A DNA stretch of 64,000 nt from Ascaphus truei (taxonomy: Eukaryota; Chordata; Amphibia; Anura; Ascaphidae), in assembly GCA_036426205.1 (NCBI GenBank), contig CM071569.1, positions 1,055,353 to 1,119,352 of the forward strand. Reading direction: 5' to 3'. The first letter of the stretch is position 1. Each line of letters starts with the position of its first letter. This document shows, piece after piece, positions 45,422 to 56,560 of this stretch. The notes under the pieces were generated by a model. That model was not told where the DNA came from and did not search any database. It saw nothing but the letters and a program-made list of their open reading frames with translations. The translations under genes and the position numbers were made by a program.

Positions 45422-46255
45422 TGTAACGGTATTCCCTCTGGTCTGACCCACCCAATCTCATATTGGCCCGTGTGGTCTAACCAGCCCCCATTACATGTTC
45501 GTGTCTGGTGGTGCACCTGTAGGCAAAAGGACTCCTGAGTCTCCTGCATGATCGTGTTTGGGGATTGTCAAGCCAGACAGGCAGCTGAGGTAGTGTGTGC
45601 GAGTCCTACCTATATCATGTGCAGCGCCTCCCCCTCATCAGGGTCTCTGCATCAACAGGGAGATGGTCCTGATGAAGAACTCCTTCTTGGTGGTGCCTCC
45701 CACTGACGAGTAACTTCACACTCACACAGTGGGGTTCTCTTTGAACAGGGCATCTTTATTGTTGACGATGGTATGGACAGACTGCCCCTTGCAGCGGTTT
45801 GCTCAGCCGCACATCTCGCCGTACTGTCCCTTGAAAAGGTATGCCCTCCCAATGGAGTGGGATCCCTTCTCCCCGTAGGGAGATCACCCCTGTGCCAGGT
45901 CCCTGGGCACAGTGTGGCCTTATCAGGCTTGATAATACTTGATGTAGAAACGGGCCACTAGTTACTGCACTAGTGGACCCTTCATTTCCAACGCACTCCA
46001 ACAACTCTCCAACCTCCAACACAACGGAACTAACTAACTTTGGGCAGTGCTGTGCCTTATACACCTCAGGAACCAGGCACATCTCTGATGTCACTAACTG
46101 TGGACTCAGAGTATGTAGCCACTCCCATCCATACATAGGGCACCTCACCAGGTTGTGAGGGCAAACCTCCGTGATTACTGCTGGCATCCCCGTAACTTAC
46201 CAGGTTTACTGCCAGCAGGAGAGACAACTGCAGACCATTTTACAGCATGGCTACA
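45422..46255 (-). repeat. 5' LTR
   Basis: Coding-strand ends TGTAGCCATGC...CCGTTACA. Colinear with the 3' LTR. A reverse-strand AATAAA is at 45755-45760. A TATA-like TGTATAAGGC is about 300 bp upstream of it on the coding strand (near 46055). Confidence 0.9.
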
Positions 46256-46259
46256 TGTG

Positions 46260-47460
46260 GATATATGGTTTTTTCTTCCATTTCGATATGAGGTGTGTTG
46301 GTATGTTGATGGATGACCGTACTGAAAATCCCACACTGCTGCTGAAACATTTCTCTCAGTATTTGTTCCTTACGGTGACCCTGTTTCTGATTTTCTGGGT
46401 TTGCAAATCATTATTTAACTATGAAAAAAATCGGGTTCAAGCAGCATGAAGGCATCCACCCAGACATCTGATATCCCAATTAGGTTCTCATCATATGTGA
46501 TTTCAGTATGGGACCTGAGAGGGAATGTAGCATTGCCCTTTAAAGATGAACAGAGAGCATCTGTCTTGGTAACTCTGGCATTGCTGACGCAAGCAGTGTG
46601 ATAAATTGGACACATGCTTGGAATAATACTAAGGCAGTATAAAAATAAGATCCATACTTAATGACTTAAAGTCGCAGTGCAACCTTTATGTACGCTGTCA
46701 CATACATGGCCAGGCGAGCAGGATTATATTTATATCTGTGATACTAAAGGGGTCGCAATCAATAACAGCTACAGGTCGTGCGTGTCTCATTTTATTTGAT
46801 TTTTTTACCAGCACTGCCGACGGCTGAGACGTGCAGTAAGGCAAATGGACTGTATGAAAGGAATTTCAGGGGAACAGTCTGCAGTTTGTAGAATTTAATA
46901 GGGATTAAGTACCTTTTTACAAATGTAAGCTCTAAAGTAATGTAAAAGACTGCTACATACAGTACAACATAGGGTTCAGCTTTAAAGTTATCAGGGGTTT
47001 TCAGAGAGTTCAATTTCCCCGCCTGCTTTATTTGTAAGTTGGCAATTATAAAGTGTTTGTCTTCAACGTCCTAGATCTCTTCCTCCCACTTGGCGGTGTT
47101 GATGTTGCAAACATTGAAGTGAGATTTCGGGGTGTCCTTGCAGTGTTTCTATGGCCCTCCTGTTTGTTTGTTTTTACCATAAACAAGTTGACAGTAGAAA
47201 AACTGTTTGGAGATGTTGGAATCTTCCATTCTTATGACCTGCTCCTCCCAGCACAGGCGGTTACTAGAAGCGATCCAACGCTTGGCAAGTTGCTGCAAGT
47301 GAGAACTTTAGTGTGTGTTACTGTACTCTGCCAGTCCAAGAATTGGCGCTTGCAGCGTTGGTGGAATTGTTCAAGGTGGAGCGTGAGTCGATTGTGAAGA
47401 CCTAGAGATGTTCGCTCCAGATATGAGCTTACATTGGATATTTTAAGGCAGCAATACTAC
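46260..47460. other. Gene-free stretch
   Basis: No supportable gene. A 114-residue frame at 47053-47397 has no domain I recognise. TTTTAAGGCAGCAATACTAC at the right edge resembles the TTAA-MITE terminus, into which the next LTR may have inserted. Confidence 0.4.
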
Positions 47461-48706
47461 TGTAGCCAGGTACTCTCCGGTCTCCCCACGCTCCCGGTTC
47501 CCCCCCTCCTTACCCTTAGTGTAACGCAGGGCAAATAGAGTTGCCGGTGGTTCTCGCCCCAGGACGCCGCCATATTAGGTGTGCGCGGGCACGAGCGCAG
47601 AGTCAGGGCATGCGCAGAAGCGGCAAAGGCCGGGAAGAGCCCTGGAAGGTTGCGCATGAGCGGGCAAGGTCGCAGCGGCCATTAGAATCGTGGAGGAGCA
47701 GTGCCCTATGCGCACGCTGTCGCATGTTAATCTGGCAGCTTAAGGACTACAACTCCCATGATGCTCAGGGAGGAAGCTGCCTGGTGACTTACGAGAGCCA
47801 ATAGGATGGCTGGATTGCTTCTGGAGGAAGGAAAGACTATTGCCTGCTGGGACAGGAAGTGCCAGTGAAGACCAGGAGCCTGAAGTTGCAGGTTGGTCCA
47901 TGGAGCAGTGCTCCAGGGACTAGGCCAGAGGTCAATCCCCCAGGGCCCAGTTAGTTCCCTGAGTCACTGTATATGTGTTCTGAGTGCTTGCTATAGGGAA
48001 GGCCTTAATGTAGGGACCCTTTCATATAGCATTAGAGAGAGATTTGCTGCAAGACGTTGCATGAGAGCCAGTGCAGCCTGAGTGCTGAAACAGACGCTGA
48101 TTCCTTAAAGAGACAGTCAGTCAAGAATCATCCGGCTGGAGATCCTCCCCTTGTGAGACAGACAGTGGATTCATCCCTGCCCAGAGCGGCATGGTGCGGT
48201 GTGGGATCACTGTGCGGTATTGCTGAGTCCCAAGGATTATCCTGATCAGGAGCAGTGATCAGGGAGGTAGTATAATAAGTGCACCAACGGGCCCCAACAC
48301 AGGGAAGCGCTGTCCCTCACATTCACACTGACTTTCTAGCTGGTGGACACTAAGAGGATAAGTGCCCCGGCACCCAGGTACACCAAGTACTAGGTGATAT
48401 CAAGATTGACACTAAGCACACACTCAGTTTCATATGCGTGATGATGTAATGCTGTGCATGCAGAGTAATGCTATGTTGGTTTTATGCTAAGTGTTCTTAT
48501 TATTCCGGTCAGTAAATACTGTTTATCCAATCACGTGTGGTATTGTATATGTGGGTTCTGATAAGGGCACACTCCCACCACGTTGGGATCTCTCATCAGT
48601 GGAGGCGCTGCACCGAGTGTAAGTACACCCCAGGCTCTCAGTGGTGGAGGCTCAGGCCTCAGGTTATCCTAACAGGTGAAAGCAGCATCAGTAGTACAGT
48701 TCCACT
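47461..48706 (+). mobile_element. Probable solo LTR, 4-bp TSD CTAC
   Basis: Starts TGTAGCCAGG, the same first bases as the LTRs at 31.4-46.3 and 57.4 kb. CTAC precedes it (47457-47460) and follows at 48707-48710 if the end is ...ACAGTTCCACT. A TGGAGGCGCTGCACC block at 48600-48614 lies at the U5 position shared with the related LTRs. The last base departs from the usual CA, as in the 57.4-kb copy, so the right end is less certain than the left. No coding capacity. Confidence 0.65.
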
Positions 48707-48747
48707 CTACATTACCCTTTTTTTCTTTATTATTTTAATAAGTAAAG

Positions 48748-49319
48748 TGTAACAGGGGATTTATCCCTGTTCAGAAAACTTGCCTCTAATCCAGCAGTGT
48801 GCTGGTTAATTGACCAGCACCTGGCTGATTGGAGGTTTGTTAGAGAAAAGGCTCCTCCTGAGACAGGAAGGAAACTCCTGAGCACACCTGTGAGCTGAAC
48901 AAGGAGACAGACAGAGGGGAGGTTCCTGAGTCTCACAGAGGAGACTGACCGAGGGAACACAGATGTCTGGAGCTTACAGGACTTCTAAACCTGACTGCTG
49001 ATATAGCCTGAGGAAAAGGCAGCAACCCAGTAACGAGAGAAGCCTTCCCCACTACAGCTACCAGAGAGACAGATAAGACTTTCTTTTGGAACTATGTATC
49101 TGTATATATGTTTATATTTTGGGGCTGGTGAATAGCTTGGCTAACCAATCCAGTCAGAGAGGGCTGAGCTAAAGGTGTAGTCTCCAAAGCCGAGATAGGT
49201 TTTTGTTTGGCTTATTATCATATGTTTTGCTGTGTAAAAGGGAGAGGCGCAATAAAGCCTAATTTTAATTTCACCTTAAAAACAATCTCCATTGCATACC
49301 TCTGAACACTCCTCTTACA
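48748..49319 (+). mobile_element. Solo LTR with perfect 5-bp TSD TAAAG
   Basis: Ends TGTAACAGGGG...CCTCTTACA, with TG/CA termini. TAAAG occurs exactly at 48743-48747 and 49320-49324. AATAAA at 49251-49256 lies about 60 bp from the 3' end. The LTR is 572 bp and unrelated in sequence to the 4-bp-TSD family. A 5-bp duplication fits Ty3-, Copia- or some ERV-type elements. Confidence 0.9.
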
Positions 49320-49784
49320 TAAAGCATGTGACAATGTATCATCTACATTCTTACCGAAGCTGGCAATCGTTTGGCGCTCCTGTTACCATTCTGTAAACAT
49401 CCTGATAATGTGCCTAGCACCAGGGGGGGTCTGCAACTCTCAAGGAAGAAGAGCCATTTTATAAAATGTGTCTTTGTCCCAAATATTCAGAGAGCCGCAG
49501 CACATGCATGAATATTACACCCCCTGTGCACACACGAATAGGCAGTGAATAGGCAGTGCTCGACAAACCCGGTCGCCCACTCGCCAGGTGCGAATGGAAA
49601 TTGGCCGGTGGCCAGTTACTTTTCCACTGCTCTGCAAAAAAAAATTATTTTTTTAAATCCCCCTAGCTGAATGGTCAATAGGGCATGACGCGGAATGGAG
49701 CCTTTCCTTCTCTGCAGGGGTAAGTAATGTGAGTGCTGCTGCTGCTCGCGCGGTCCCGTCTCCTGCCCCCCGTGGCTGACTGGT

Positions 49785-50170
49785 GGTAGCGGGGGTGTTC
49801 CCCCCTTCACTCCCACGTCCCCCCTTCTCTCCCCGGTCCCCCCTGCTCTCCCCGGTTCCTCCCGGTCCCCGCGTGGGGCGGAGGTGTTTCCCCGGTCCCC
49901 GCTTCCCCCAGCTTCCCTTGTGGGGCGGAGGTTTTCCCCCTTACTCCCCGCTTCCCCCGGCTTCCCACGCGGGGCGGGAATTCTCTCCCTGGTCCCCGCT
50001 TCCCCCGGCTTCCCGCACGAGGCGGAGGTGTTTCCCCTTACTCCCTGCTTCCCCCGGCTGCCCGGGCGGGGCGGCAGATGGTAGCGGGGATGTTTCCCCC
50101 TTACTCCCTTGGTCTCCGCTTCCCCCCGGTCCCTGTGGCTACCCGCGTGGGGAAAGGCGGGGCGGTGGTG
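49785..50170. repeat. GC-rich minisatellite in the hAT-like element
   Basis: About seven diverged copies of a unit built on 'CCCCGCTTCCCCCGGCTTCC' followed by a GGGGCGG-type block. Frames on both strands (up to 240 residues) are artefacts. Confidence 0.85.
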
Positions 50171-50229
50171 GTGCTCGGTCGTGTGGCCTTTCCGCTCTTC
50201 TTCCCCCTGTCCCGTCACCTCACCCACCC

Positions 50230-50730
50230 AATCGCCCCCTGTCACCTCCTGTCTCTCGCCCCCTGTCGCTCTCCCTGTCTTTCGCCCTCTCTCTCTGTCT
50301 CTCGCCCTCTCTCTCTCTGTCTCTCGCCCTCTCGCCTCTGTCTCTCACCCTCTGTCTCTCGCCCTCTGTCTCTGACCCCCTCTCTCTCTCTGTCTCTGAC
50401 CCTCTCTCTCTTTCTCTGACCCTCTCTCTGTCTCTGACCCCCTCTCTCTCTCGCTCTGACCCTCTCGCTCTCTCTCTCTTTGTCTCTGACCCTCTCTGTC
50501 TCTGACCCTCTCTTTCTCTCTGACCCTCTCTCTCTCTCTCTGACCCTCTCTCTCTCTGACCCTGTCTCTGACCCTCTCTCTCTGTCTCTGACCCTCTCTC
50601 TCTCTGTCTCTGACTCTCTCTTTCTCTCGCTCTTACCCTTTCTCTCTCTCTCACCCTTTCTCTCTCATCCTCTCTCTGTGTCTCTCACCCACACTCTCTG
50701 TCTGTCTCACACTCTGGATCTGGATCTCTT
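50230..50730. repeat. CT-rich microsatellite, TCTCTGACCCTC-type
   Basis: Pure pyrimidine runs with periodic 'CTGACC' or 'CTCGCC', about 20-26 bp apart, extending the interior of the hAT-like element. A CA run (51084-51133) lies further right. Confidence 0.92.
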
Positions 50731-51092
50731 ATTTACCCTAAATATCTTAACTGCCCTATACCTACACCGAAATAACCTATACTGCTTTCTTCCAGATCTG
50801 ACTCAAGCTTCACACGGGAGACATCAGAATCCCCCCTAATCCAGAAGACAGGTAAGGAACACCTCCCCTCCAATGTATTACATTGCGGGAATGAGGGTAC
50901 CTGGACATTGAGAGACTGCGGATCAGGTAAGATCCCAGGCGGGATTGCTGCTTTAGATATTGTGAAGCAGGGACGTCCAGACACTGGTTAAGGGGTTCAG
51001 GAAACTAGTCATTCACATCTGGCTTTTATTTCTAGATCATGAAATTTAACACACAAAAAAAACAAACACACAAACAACACAAAACCCACACA

Positions 51093-51135
<43 letters not shown>

Positions 51136-51348
51136 AACAAGGACTAATTGTAGAATAATGTAATACAATAAATACATTTATGTCAAAAACGAATGTTGTT
51201 CTTACTATGAATTTATTAAATTTATTTTATTTATATATTTTATTTTAAAGCGGGGTTGGGACGGGACTAGGGTTGGGGGCGGGACTAGGTGGCGAGTAGA
51301 TTTTTTTGGTTCGGCGAGTAGATTTTTGGGTGATTTGTCAAACACTGC

Positions 51349-51560
51349 GAATAGGTATATACTGTATAAGCATTAACATACAGCACATGCATGAATATTA
51401 CACCCCCACAAACACATATATATATATACTGTACACACGCTAATAGGTATATACTGTATAAGCATTAACATACAGCACATGCATGAATATTACACCCCCA
51501 CAAAGACATACATATATACTGTACGCACGCTAATAGGTATATACTGTATAAGCATTAACA
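51349..51560. repeat. 91-bp tandem repeat, host of the hAT-like insertion
   Basis: 'AATAGGTATATACTGTATAA' recurs at about 51351, 51442 and 51532. The 'CACATGCATGAATATTACAC' part also occurs left of the hAT-like element (49501-49520), showing that the element inserted within this array. Confidence 0.85.
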
Positions 51561-51689
51561 TACGACGAAATATGTGGGGGAATTAAATGCATCTCACAAT
51601 AATAAGTCCCATTATTTAGTTTTTTTCATTTGTTTTCTGTGCAAAACAGTGACATTTACAAATAATAAATACATACATGCATACACGAC

Positions 51690-51773
51690 CCCTCCCAAAC
51701 ACACACACACACTACCCCCCAAATACACACACACACACTACACCCCCTAAATACACACACATTATATATATAT

Positions 51774-51819
<46 letters not shown>

Positions 51820-52845
51820 GCCCCACACACCACACCACCTACACACACACAACTCACACCCACCACACACACCCACATCGAAACACACACACTACCATCC
51901 CCAAATACCCAACACCCCCACTACACCCCCTAAATCAACACACATTATATATATACTATATATATATATATGCATACTACACCACAAAAACATACAAGCC
52001 GGGACACCACCTCACACGAAACCCCCGACCTTACCAGCACAGCACCTCCGCACAAGCCAACGCAAATTCCTTGATGACCCGTACGAAGGGGTACACGACA
52101 CCAGCCCCCGAGGCCAGCCCATGCCTCCGACCACTCGCGAGTGTGAAGGGACCCAATCCAAATCCTCCCGCCGTCCTCTCCACGCCCTCCGCCATCGCCA
52201 CCCCTCAGGCGCCCGCTCTGTCTTTAGACACCCACAACAACCATCGCACCGGACAGCCGCGAATCAGCGAACAAAGGCCCCACAATGGGGCCTGCAATGA
52301 CCTCCTGTGCGAACATACTCGCCCACGGCGAACAAAGCCTCCCTTGATACGGACCCGAGCATGCAGCCAAAGACTACGCGTCCGCCCCCCCCCCCCCCCC
52401 CCCACCCAGCCCCCCCCCCGGAGGGGCTCCCCACCCCTCCCGAGCCTAAGGAATGGGCCTCCCAACCCCCTCGCATACACACACCCATTATATATTTATT
52501 ATATATATATATACTACTTTACACACACACAACACACACCAGCCACACACACACCGACACACACTACCCCCCCTAAATCACACACGATTTATAATAATAT
52601 ATATATATATAATATATTATATATATATAATATATCTATATTTATACAACTACATACACAAACACAAACACACACACACACACACTCACACACTAACCCC
52701 CTAAATACACACAAACACACACACACACTACCCCACCAAATACACACACACACACACACACACACTACCCCACCAAATACACACACACACTAGCCCCCCT
52801 AAATTCACACACATTATATATATATATATACATACACACACACAT
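51690..52845. repeat. CA / TA microsatellite cluster with noisy centre
   Basis: Repeated 'CACACACACACTACCCCCC', 'CTAAATACACACAC' and 'ATTATATATATA' blocks, about 90-110 bp apart. Between about 51840 and 52490 many units are disrupted by indels, and an unrelated GC-rich block (52020-52480) interrupts them. Thr/His-rich frames are artefacts. Confidence 0.85.
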
Positions 52846-52847
52846 AC

Positions 52848-53205
52848 GTCCTCTCTTCACTATCCTGGTGGGGTCGGTGGCTGCGGGGGGAGGGGCCGGG
52901 GGGGCTGGCCAGCGCTGGTCGAGCCTCTTGTTGCCTCCGGACCCGACGTCTCCCCAGCTGCTTGCCTGCCTCTCTCCTGTACTGTCTCACTCTGGGCTCT
53001 GTGATGTCAGCTTGCGCCGGAAGTTGCGCCACGCACTTCTGGCATGCACCGGCAGGAGAGCCCGGCTTGGGAAGTACAGGAGAGAGGAAGGGAAAGCTGC
53101 TGGTGAGACGCCAGATCCAACGCCGGCAACATGAGGCTGCTGATCGCCGGCCAGCCCCCCTCCCTCACCGCCGCAGTCACCGCCAGAATAGTGAGGAGAG
53201 ATGCA
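52848..53205. repeat. Imperfect GC-rich fold-back
   Basis: 'CCTCTCTTCACTATCCTGG' (52849-52867) faces 'CCAGAATAGTGAGGAGAG' (53182-53199), and 'CTCTCTCCTGTACTGTCTCA' faces 'GTACAGGAGAGAGG'. The centre is near 53010. The arms are about 150 bp with several mismatches. It borders the CA/TA cluster. Confidence 0.75.
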
Positions 53206-53282
53206 GCAGCTGGGGGTCAGCAACCTGCAGAGCGCCACACGTAGGAGCGGAAAGAGCCGCAGCTTACCTACCCCTGGCCAAA

Positions 53283-54245
53283 CATAATGGTCGCCATTCA
53301 GTTTCCATCAATCCTTGAGGTCAGCTCAGCAACTACAATGTATCCTGATATTACTAAGGTAACATTGACTACTGTTACAGTTTGCAGCTCAAACTGCTGG
53401 GAACATTGGTGTGGGCTTAGGCCACGCTTCCATGAAGTGTCTCGTGACACCCGGTGACAAGATTGTGCGCAGGCGCCGTTCAGGGGTTGTCAAGCACGGG
53501 ATTCAAACACAAGTTAGCACTGACAGCAGGACACCTGCAGTGCTAACCCCGCCCTGTGACCATCAAGTGGTATGATAGTGAGTATCATATTCAGCTCTGC
53601 CCTTTGTCTTGGATCGGCTCTACAATCATGAGTCAATCATCTGCTGCTGCTGTGTACCTCTCATCCGATTGGTTCACCGACCTTTATATGCTCAGCGATC
53701 CCTGCTCCAAATCGGCTGAGCATAGTAGTCTCTACCTAGTGTGGAAGTGCTGCCCACACGCTTCTGCTTGCCGTACCCTGCCCTGCTTGCCTTGCCTTGC
53801 ATAACCTAGACCACGGACACCTACCTCTGCAACCCTCGGCCTCGGCTTGGATATCTACCACTCTACCTTCTACCACCCTCAACCTCAACTAGGTGACCTC
53901 AACTACCCTCCAGTCTCGTACCCTCGACCACGGCGAGTATATCTACTGCCTTACCCTCTCCAAACCCTGACCCGGCTACACGACGACTAACCTGCACACC
54001 GGACGTGGCCTCGTGGCCCCGTCCTGTGTGTGGCGATCACTCGTTACAATTGGCAACAAATTATTACGAACAGGAAAGTGTTGCAAAGATCTTGCACTGC
54101 TGGGGACAAGGGCTAAAACCTGCTATCAAAATCAAAAGATGTTTTAAAACGCATTGAAATGGTATTAACAGTTGAATTAAAAAATAATTTAACAAAAAAA
54201 CAGTCGATATAATCTAATACTACAGAACGGATTTTTGAGATTTTT
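53283..54245 (+). repeat. Dispersed repeat, copy 2, split by a solo LTR
   Basis: Matches the minus strand of 4794-5125 on both sides of the insertion: 'TTACAGTTTGCAGCTCAAAC' on the left, and 'AATTGGCAACAAAT', 'CAGGAAAGTG' and 'GATCTTGCACTGCTGGGG' on the right. Confidence 0.8.
53410..54048 (+). mobile_element. Solo LTR, 5-bp TSD ATTGG, proven by an empty site
   Basis: TGTGGGCTTAGG...CTCGTTACA, with TG/CA ends. ATTGG flanks both sides (53405-53409 and 54049-54053), and the uninterrupted sister repeat on the minus strand of 4.8-5.1 kb has a single ATTGG at this point. The right half is a run of pyrimidine-rich phrases such as ACCCTCAACCTCAACTAGGT. No coding capacity. A 5-bp TSD suits Ty3-type elements. 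Confidence 0.9.
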
Positions 54246-54249
54246 TTTA

Positions 54250-55235
54250 AACCCTATAAGATTTCACTTGTTTTTGCTGCTTTATTTACTTTAATTACTG
54301 CAAAGCTGGAGTGTATGCTGCCAAGATAGTCTACAAATGTATCTAAGGTGGGCCTTTTTCCATTCATTGTCACCGGTTGACTGTAAGGCTGGTGTTGGAC
54401 AGATTGGAGCTTAGAGAAGACGGCCTTAACTAGAACACAGGAGGCCAGCAGACACATAAGAAAGAACACCCCTAATATTCTTGCTGGGCGTAGCTCATTT
54501 TCTATGAACCTTTTAGCAGAAACAATTTCCTCTGTAAAGGTTCTTGAATAGATCGGCAGACTAGCCTCATACGCCTGATGTCACTGTCCTTACGTGGGAG
54601 GGAGAGACAACAAAACGATGAGGAGACCAGCGGGGGATTCTGGCAGAGAAATAGCAGCCAGAGTCTCCCTAATGTATTGGCAAGCTCTAAAACTAAAATA
54701 CACCGCGAGATGGTAAATGCTGAGATGTAGCGGGATCGCACGTTTACACACTAAGCGCCGACGTTGTCGCGGGTCTACCGAGCGCTTGTACAGGGCAGCG
54801 CCCCCCATCCGGCGTCAACTCTCACTCACGGCAATGGGATGCAGTGCGCTAAACAGTAACGGTGCTTGGTGAATGTGCCCCCTGCTTGTAAAATGTCTTT
54901 ATTTTGCTTATTTCCTTGTTTCACAAAGATCATACGGCTATCCAAAATTAGTAATAAGCAACACAACCAGTCTATTGCTGGAAAAGGTGATTTGTCTCTC
55001 AAAAGCCAATATTAAAAAAACCTCTGCAAACCTGATAACATAGTTACTGAATAAGAACAGCACAATTATCCACACAAAATACGCTGAAGAGAGAAGCTCA
55101 ACTGTGACACGAGGCTGATGGGAAGCAGGTGTGGTTAGAGGAGACACGGGTAAACAATGTGGATTCTGAGCAATGTGCTGTCATTGCAATGGGTAAAAAG
55201 ATAAAACTCTCGGCTTAGATAATCGATATGATCTG
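54250..55235. other. Gene-free stretch, nothing recognised
   Basis: Several minus-strand frames of 69-79 residues overlap here, but none shows a domain. No repeat ends or tandem structure were seen. Confidence 0.45.
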
Positions 55236-55795
55236 CATCAGCAAAGGTTGCGAGAGGTGTGGGGAAGGATGAGCGGGTTCCGTGCTGTTACTCACTGCAT
55301 CAGCAAAGGTTGCGAGAGGTGTGGGGAAGGATGAGCGGGTTCCGTGCTGTTACTCACTGCAGCAGCAAAGGTTGCGAGAGGTGTGGGGAAGGATGAGCGG
55401 GTTCCGTGCTGTTACTCACTGCAGCAGCAAAGGTTGGAGAGGTGTGGGAAGATGAGCGGGTCTCCTGCTGACCTCAAGCAGCAGCAAAGGTGGTGAGAAG
55501 TGTGGCGAAGGATGAGCGGGTTCCGTTGGTGTAATCACTGCAGCAGCAAAGGTTGGGAGAGGTGTGGGAAGGATGAGCGGGTTCCGTGCTGTTACTCACT
55601 GCAGCAGCAAAGGTTGGGAGAAGTGTGGGGAAGGATGAGCGGGTTCCGTGCTGTTACTCACTGCAGCAGCAAAGGTTGGGAGAGGTGTGGGGAAGGATGA
55701 GCGGGTTCCGTGCTGTTACTCACTGCAGCAGCAAAGGTTGCGAGAGGTGTGGGGAAGGATGAGCGGGCTCCGTGCTGTTACTCACAGCAGCAGCA
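55236..55795. repeat. 62-bp minisatellite, 9 copies
   Basis: The unit is 62 bp and includes GCAGCAGCAAAGGTTGCGAG and 'GGATGAGCGGGTTCCGTGCT'. The first three and last three copies are nearly identical; copies 4 and 5 (55430-55540) carry clustered substitutions and deletions. Variants are GTTGCGAG/GTTGGGAG and CATCAGC/CAGCAGC. Confidence 0.93.
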
Positions 55796-56209
55796 TTGGC
55801 CACTGGCCCTACGATCGGGGTTTATAATCTATTTCTAATCTGAGCCCTTTAAAAGTATTTGTTTTTGCCTTTTGGACCCCCCCCCCCCTTCTGTATTCTG
55901 TGTGAAAAGAAAGAGAACCAAGATGTGGGTCTTCAAACATTGCCATGTAATAGAATAAATATATTAAACCCTTTTGTCCCTTTGTCACTGTCTGACTTTG
56001 TCTGTGTCACTTTCTCCTCGTGTGTATGTGTTTCCTTCACTAGTCTGAGCCCCATGTGGACGTCTCCCTGGTTGGGGAACTGTCCTACACAGTTGAGGTT
56101 ATGGGGCCAGCCCTCCAGGAAGTGGCTGAGGAACAATACCTATTATCTGCACTCTCATTGCAATAATAACGCTTTTCCGTACTGCTCTCCCTTTCCCCCT
56201 CTCTGGCCT

Positions 56210-56560
56210 TAGAGCAACAGTCCAATCTCCATTTATTCCCCGCTTTAGTATGTGCATCCACACAATGATCAGTAATTAGCTAAGTTGCACATCGGTCAGT
56301 TCTCCTGTGATTGATCGGCAAAGATTCGGCTCCAGGGTTCACTACATGGCTGTCAGTGCAGCTGAAGGGAATCAAAGATGCAAAGTTCTGTGGGGGTGAT
56401 TATGTGACTAGGCAGTCACTAGATACAATTGGTGCACTGCTAGAGAGAGAGCAGGGCTCAAAAAGGTCTGTTTCAGAAGAGGACCATTTACAAAAGTCAC
56501 ATCCCCTTCCTCTTCTGAAACACGCCCCTTTGTGAGCCCCGCCCTCTCTAGCCGTGCGCC
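56210..56560 (+). mobile_element. TTAA MITE family, rearranged copy C
   Basis: The left end TTAGAGCAACAGTCCAA is a decayed terminus. The interior matches copy B up to 'TCTGTTTCAGAAGAGG' at 56478, then the sequence turns round, reading 'CATCCCCTTCCTCTTCTGAA' in the opposite sense. This is an internal inverted duplication, and the normal right terminus is missing. Confidence 0.8.

Larger units (their letters stand above)
41179..46255 (-). mobile_element. Complete LTR retroelement without pol, minus strand, 4-bp TSD
   Basis: Two LTRs of about 835 bp flank a 3.4-kb interior. TGTG lies immediately outside both ends (41175-41178 and 46256-46259). A primer-binding site, a polypurine tract and one gag-like frame are in the proper order for the minus strand. 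There is no protease, reverse transcriptase, RNase H or integrase sequence, and no space for them. It is either an internally deleted copy or a non-autonomous family depending on a partner. The 4-bp TSD and tRNA-Thr-type primer fit gammaretrovirus-like or some Ty3-type elements; I cannot choose. Confidence 0.9.
49554..51347. mobile_element. hAT-like non-autonomous element, 8-bp TSD, expanded interior
   Basis: The left end CAGTGCTCGACAAA and the right end (inverse) CAGTGTTTGACAAA match at 12 of 14 positions. TGAATAGG (49546-49553) and CGAATAGG (51348-51355) flank it. A perfect CGAATAGG also occurs at 49535-49542 followed by CAGT, so an 11-bp piece (GAATAGGCAGT) has been locally duplicated at the left junction. 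The interior has GC-rich and CT-rich tandem blocks and a CA run but no transposase frame. It sits inside a 91-bp tandem repeat that continues to its right. Confidence 0.85.
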
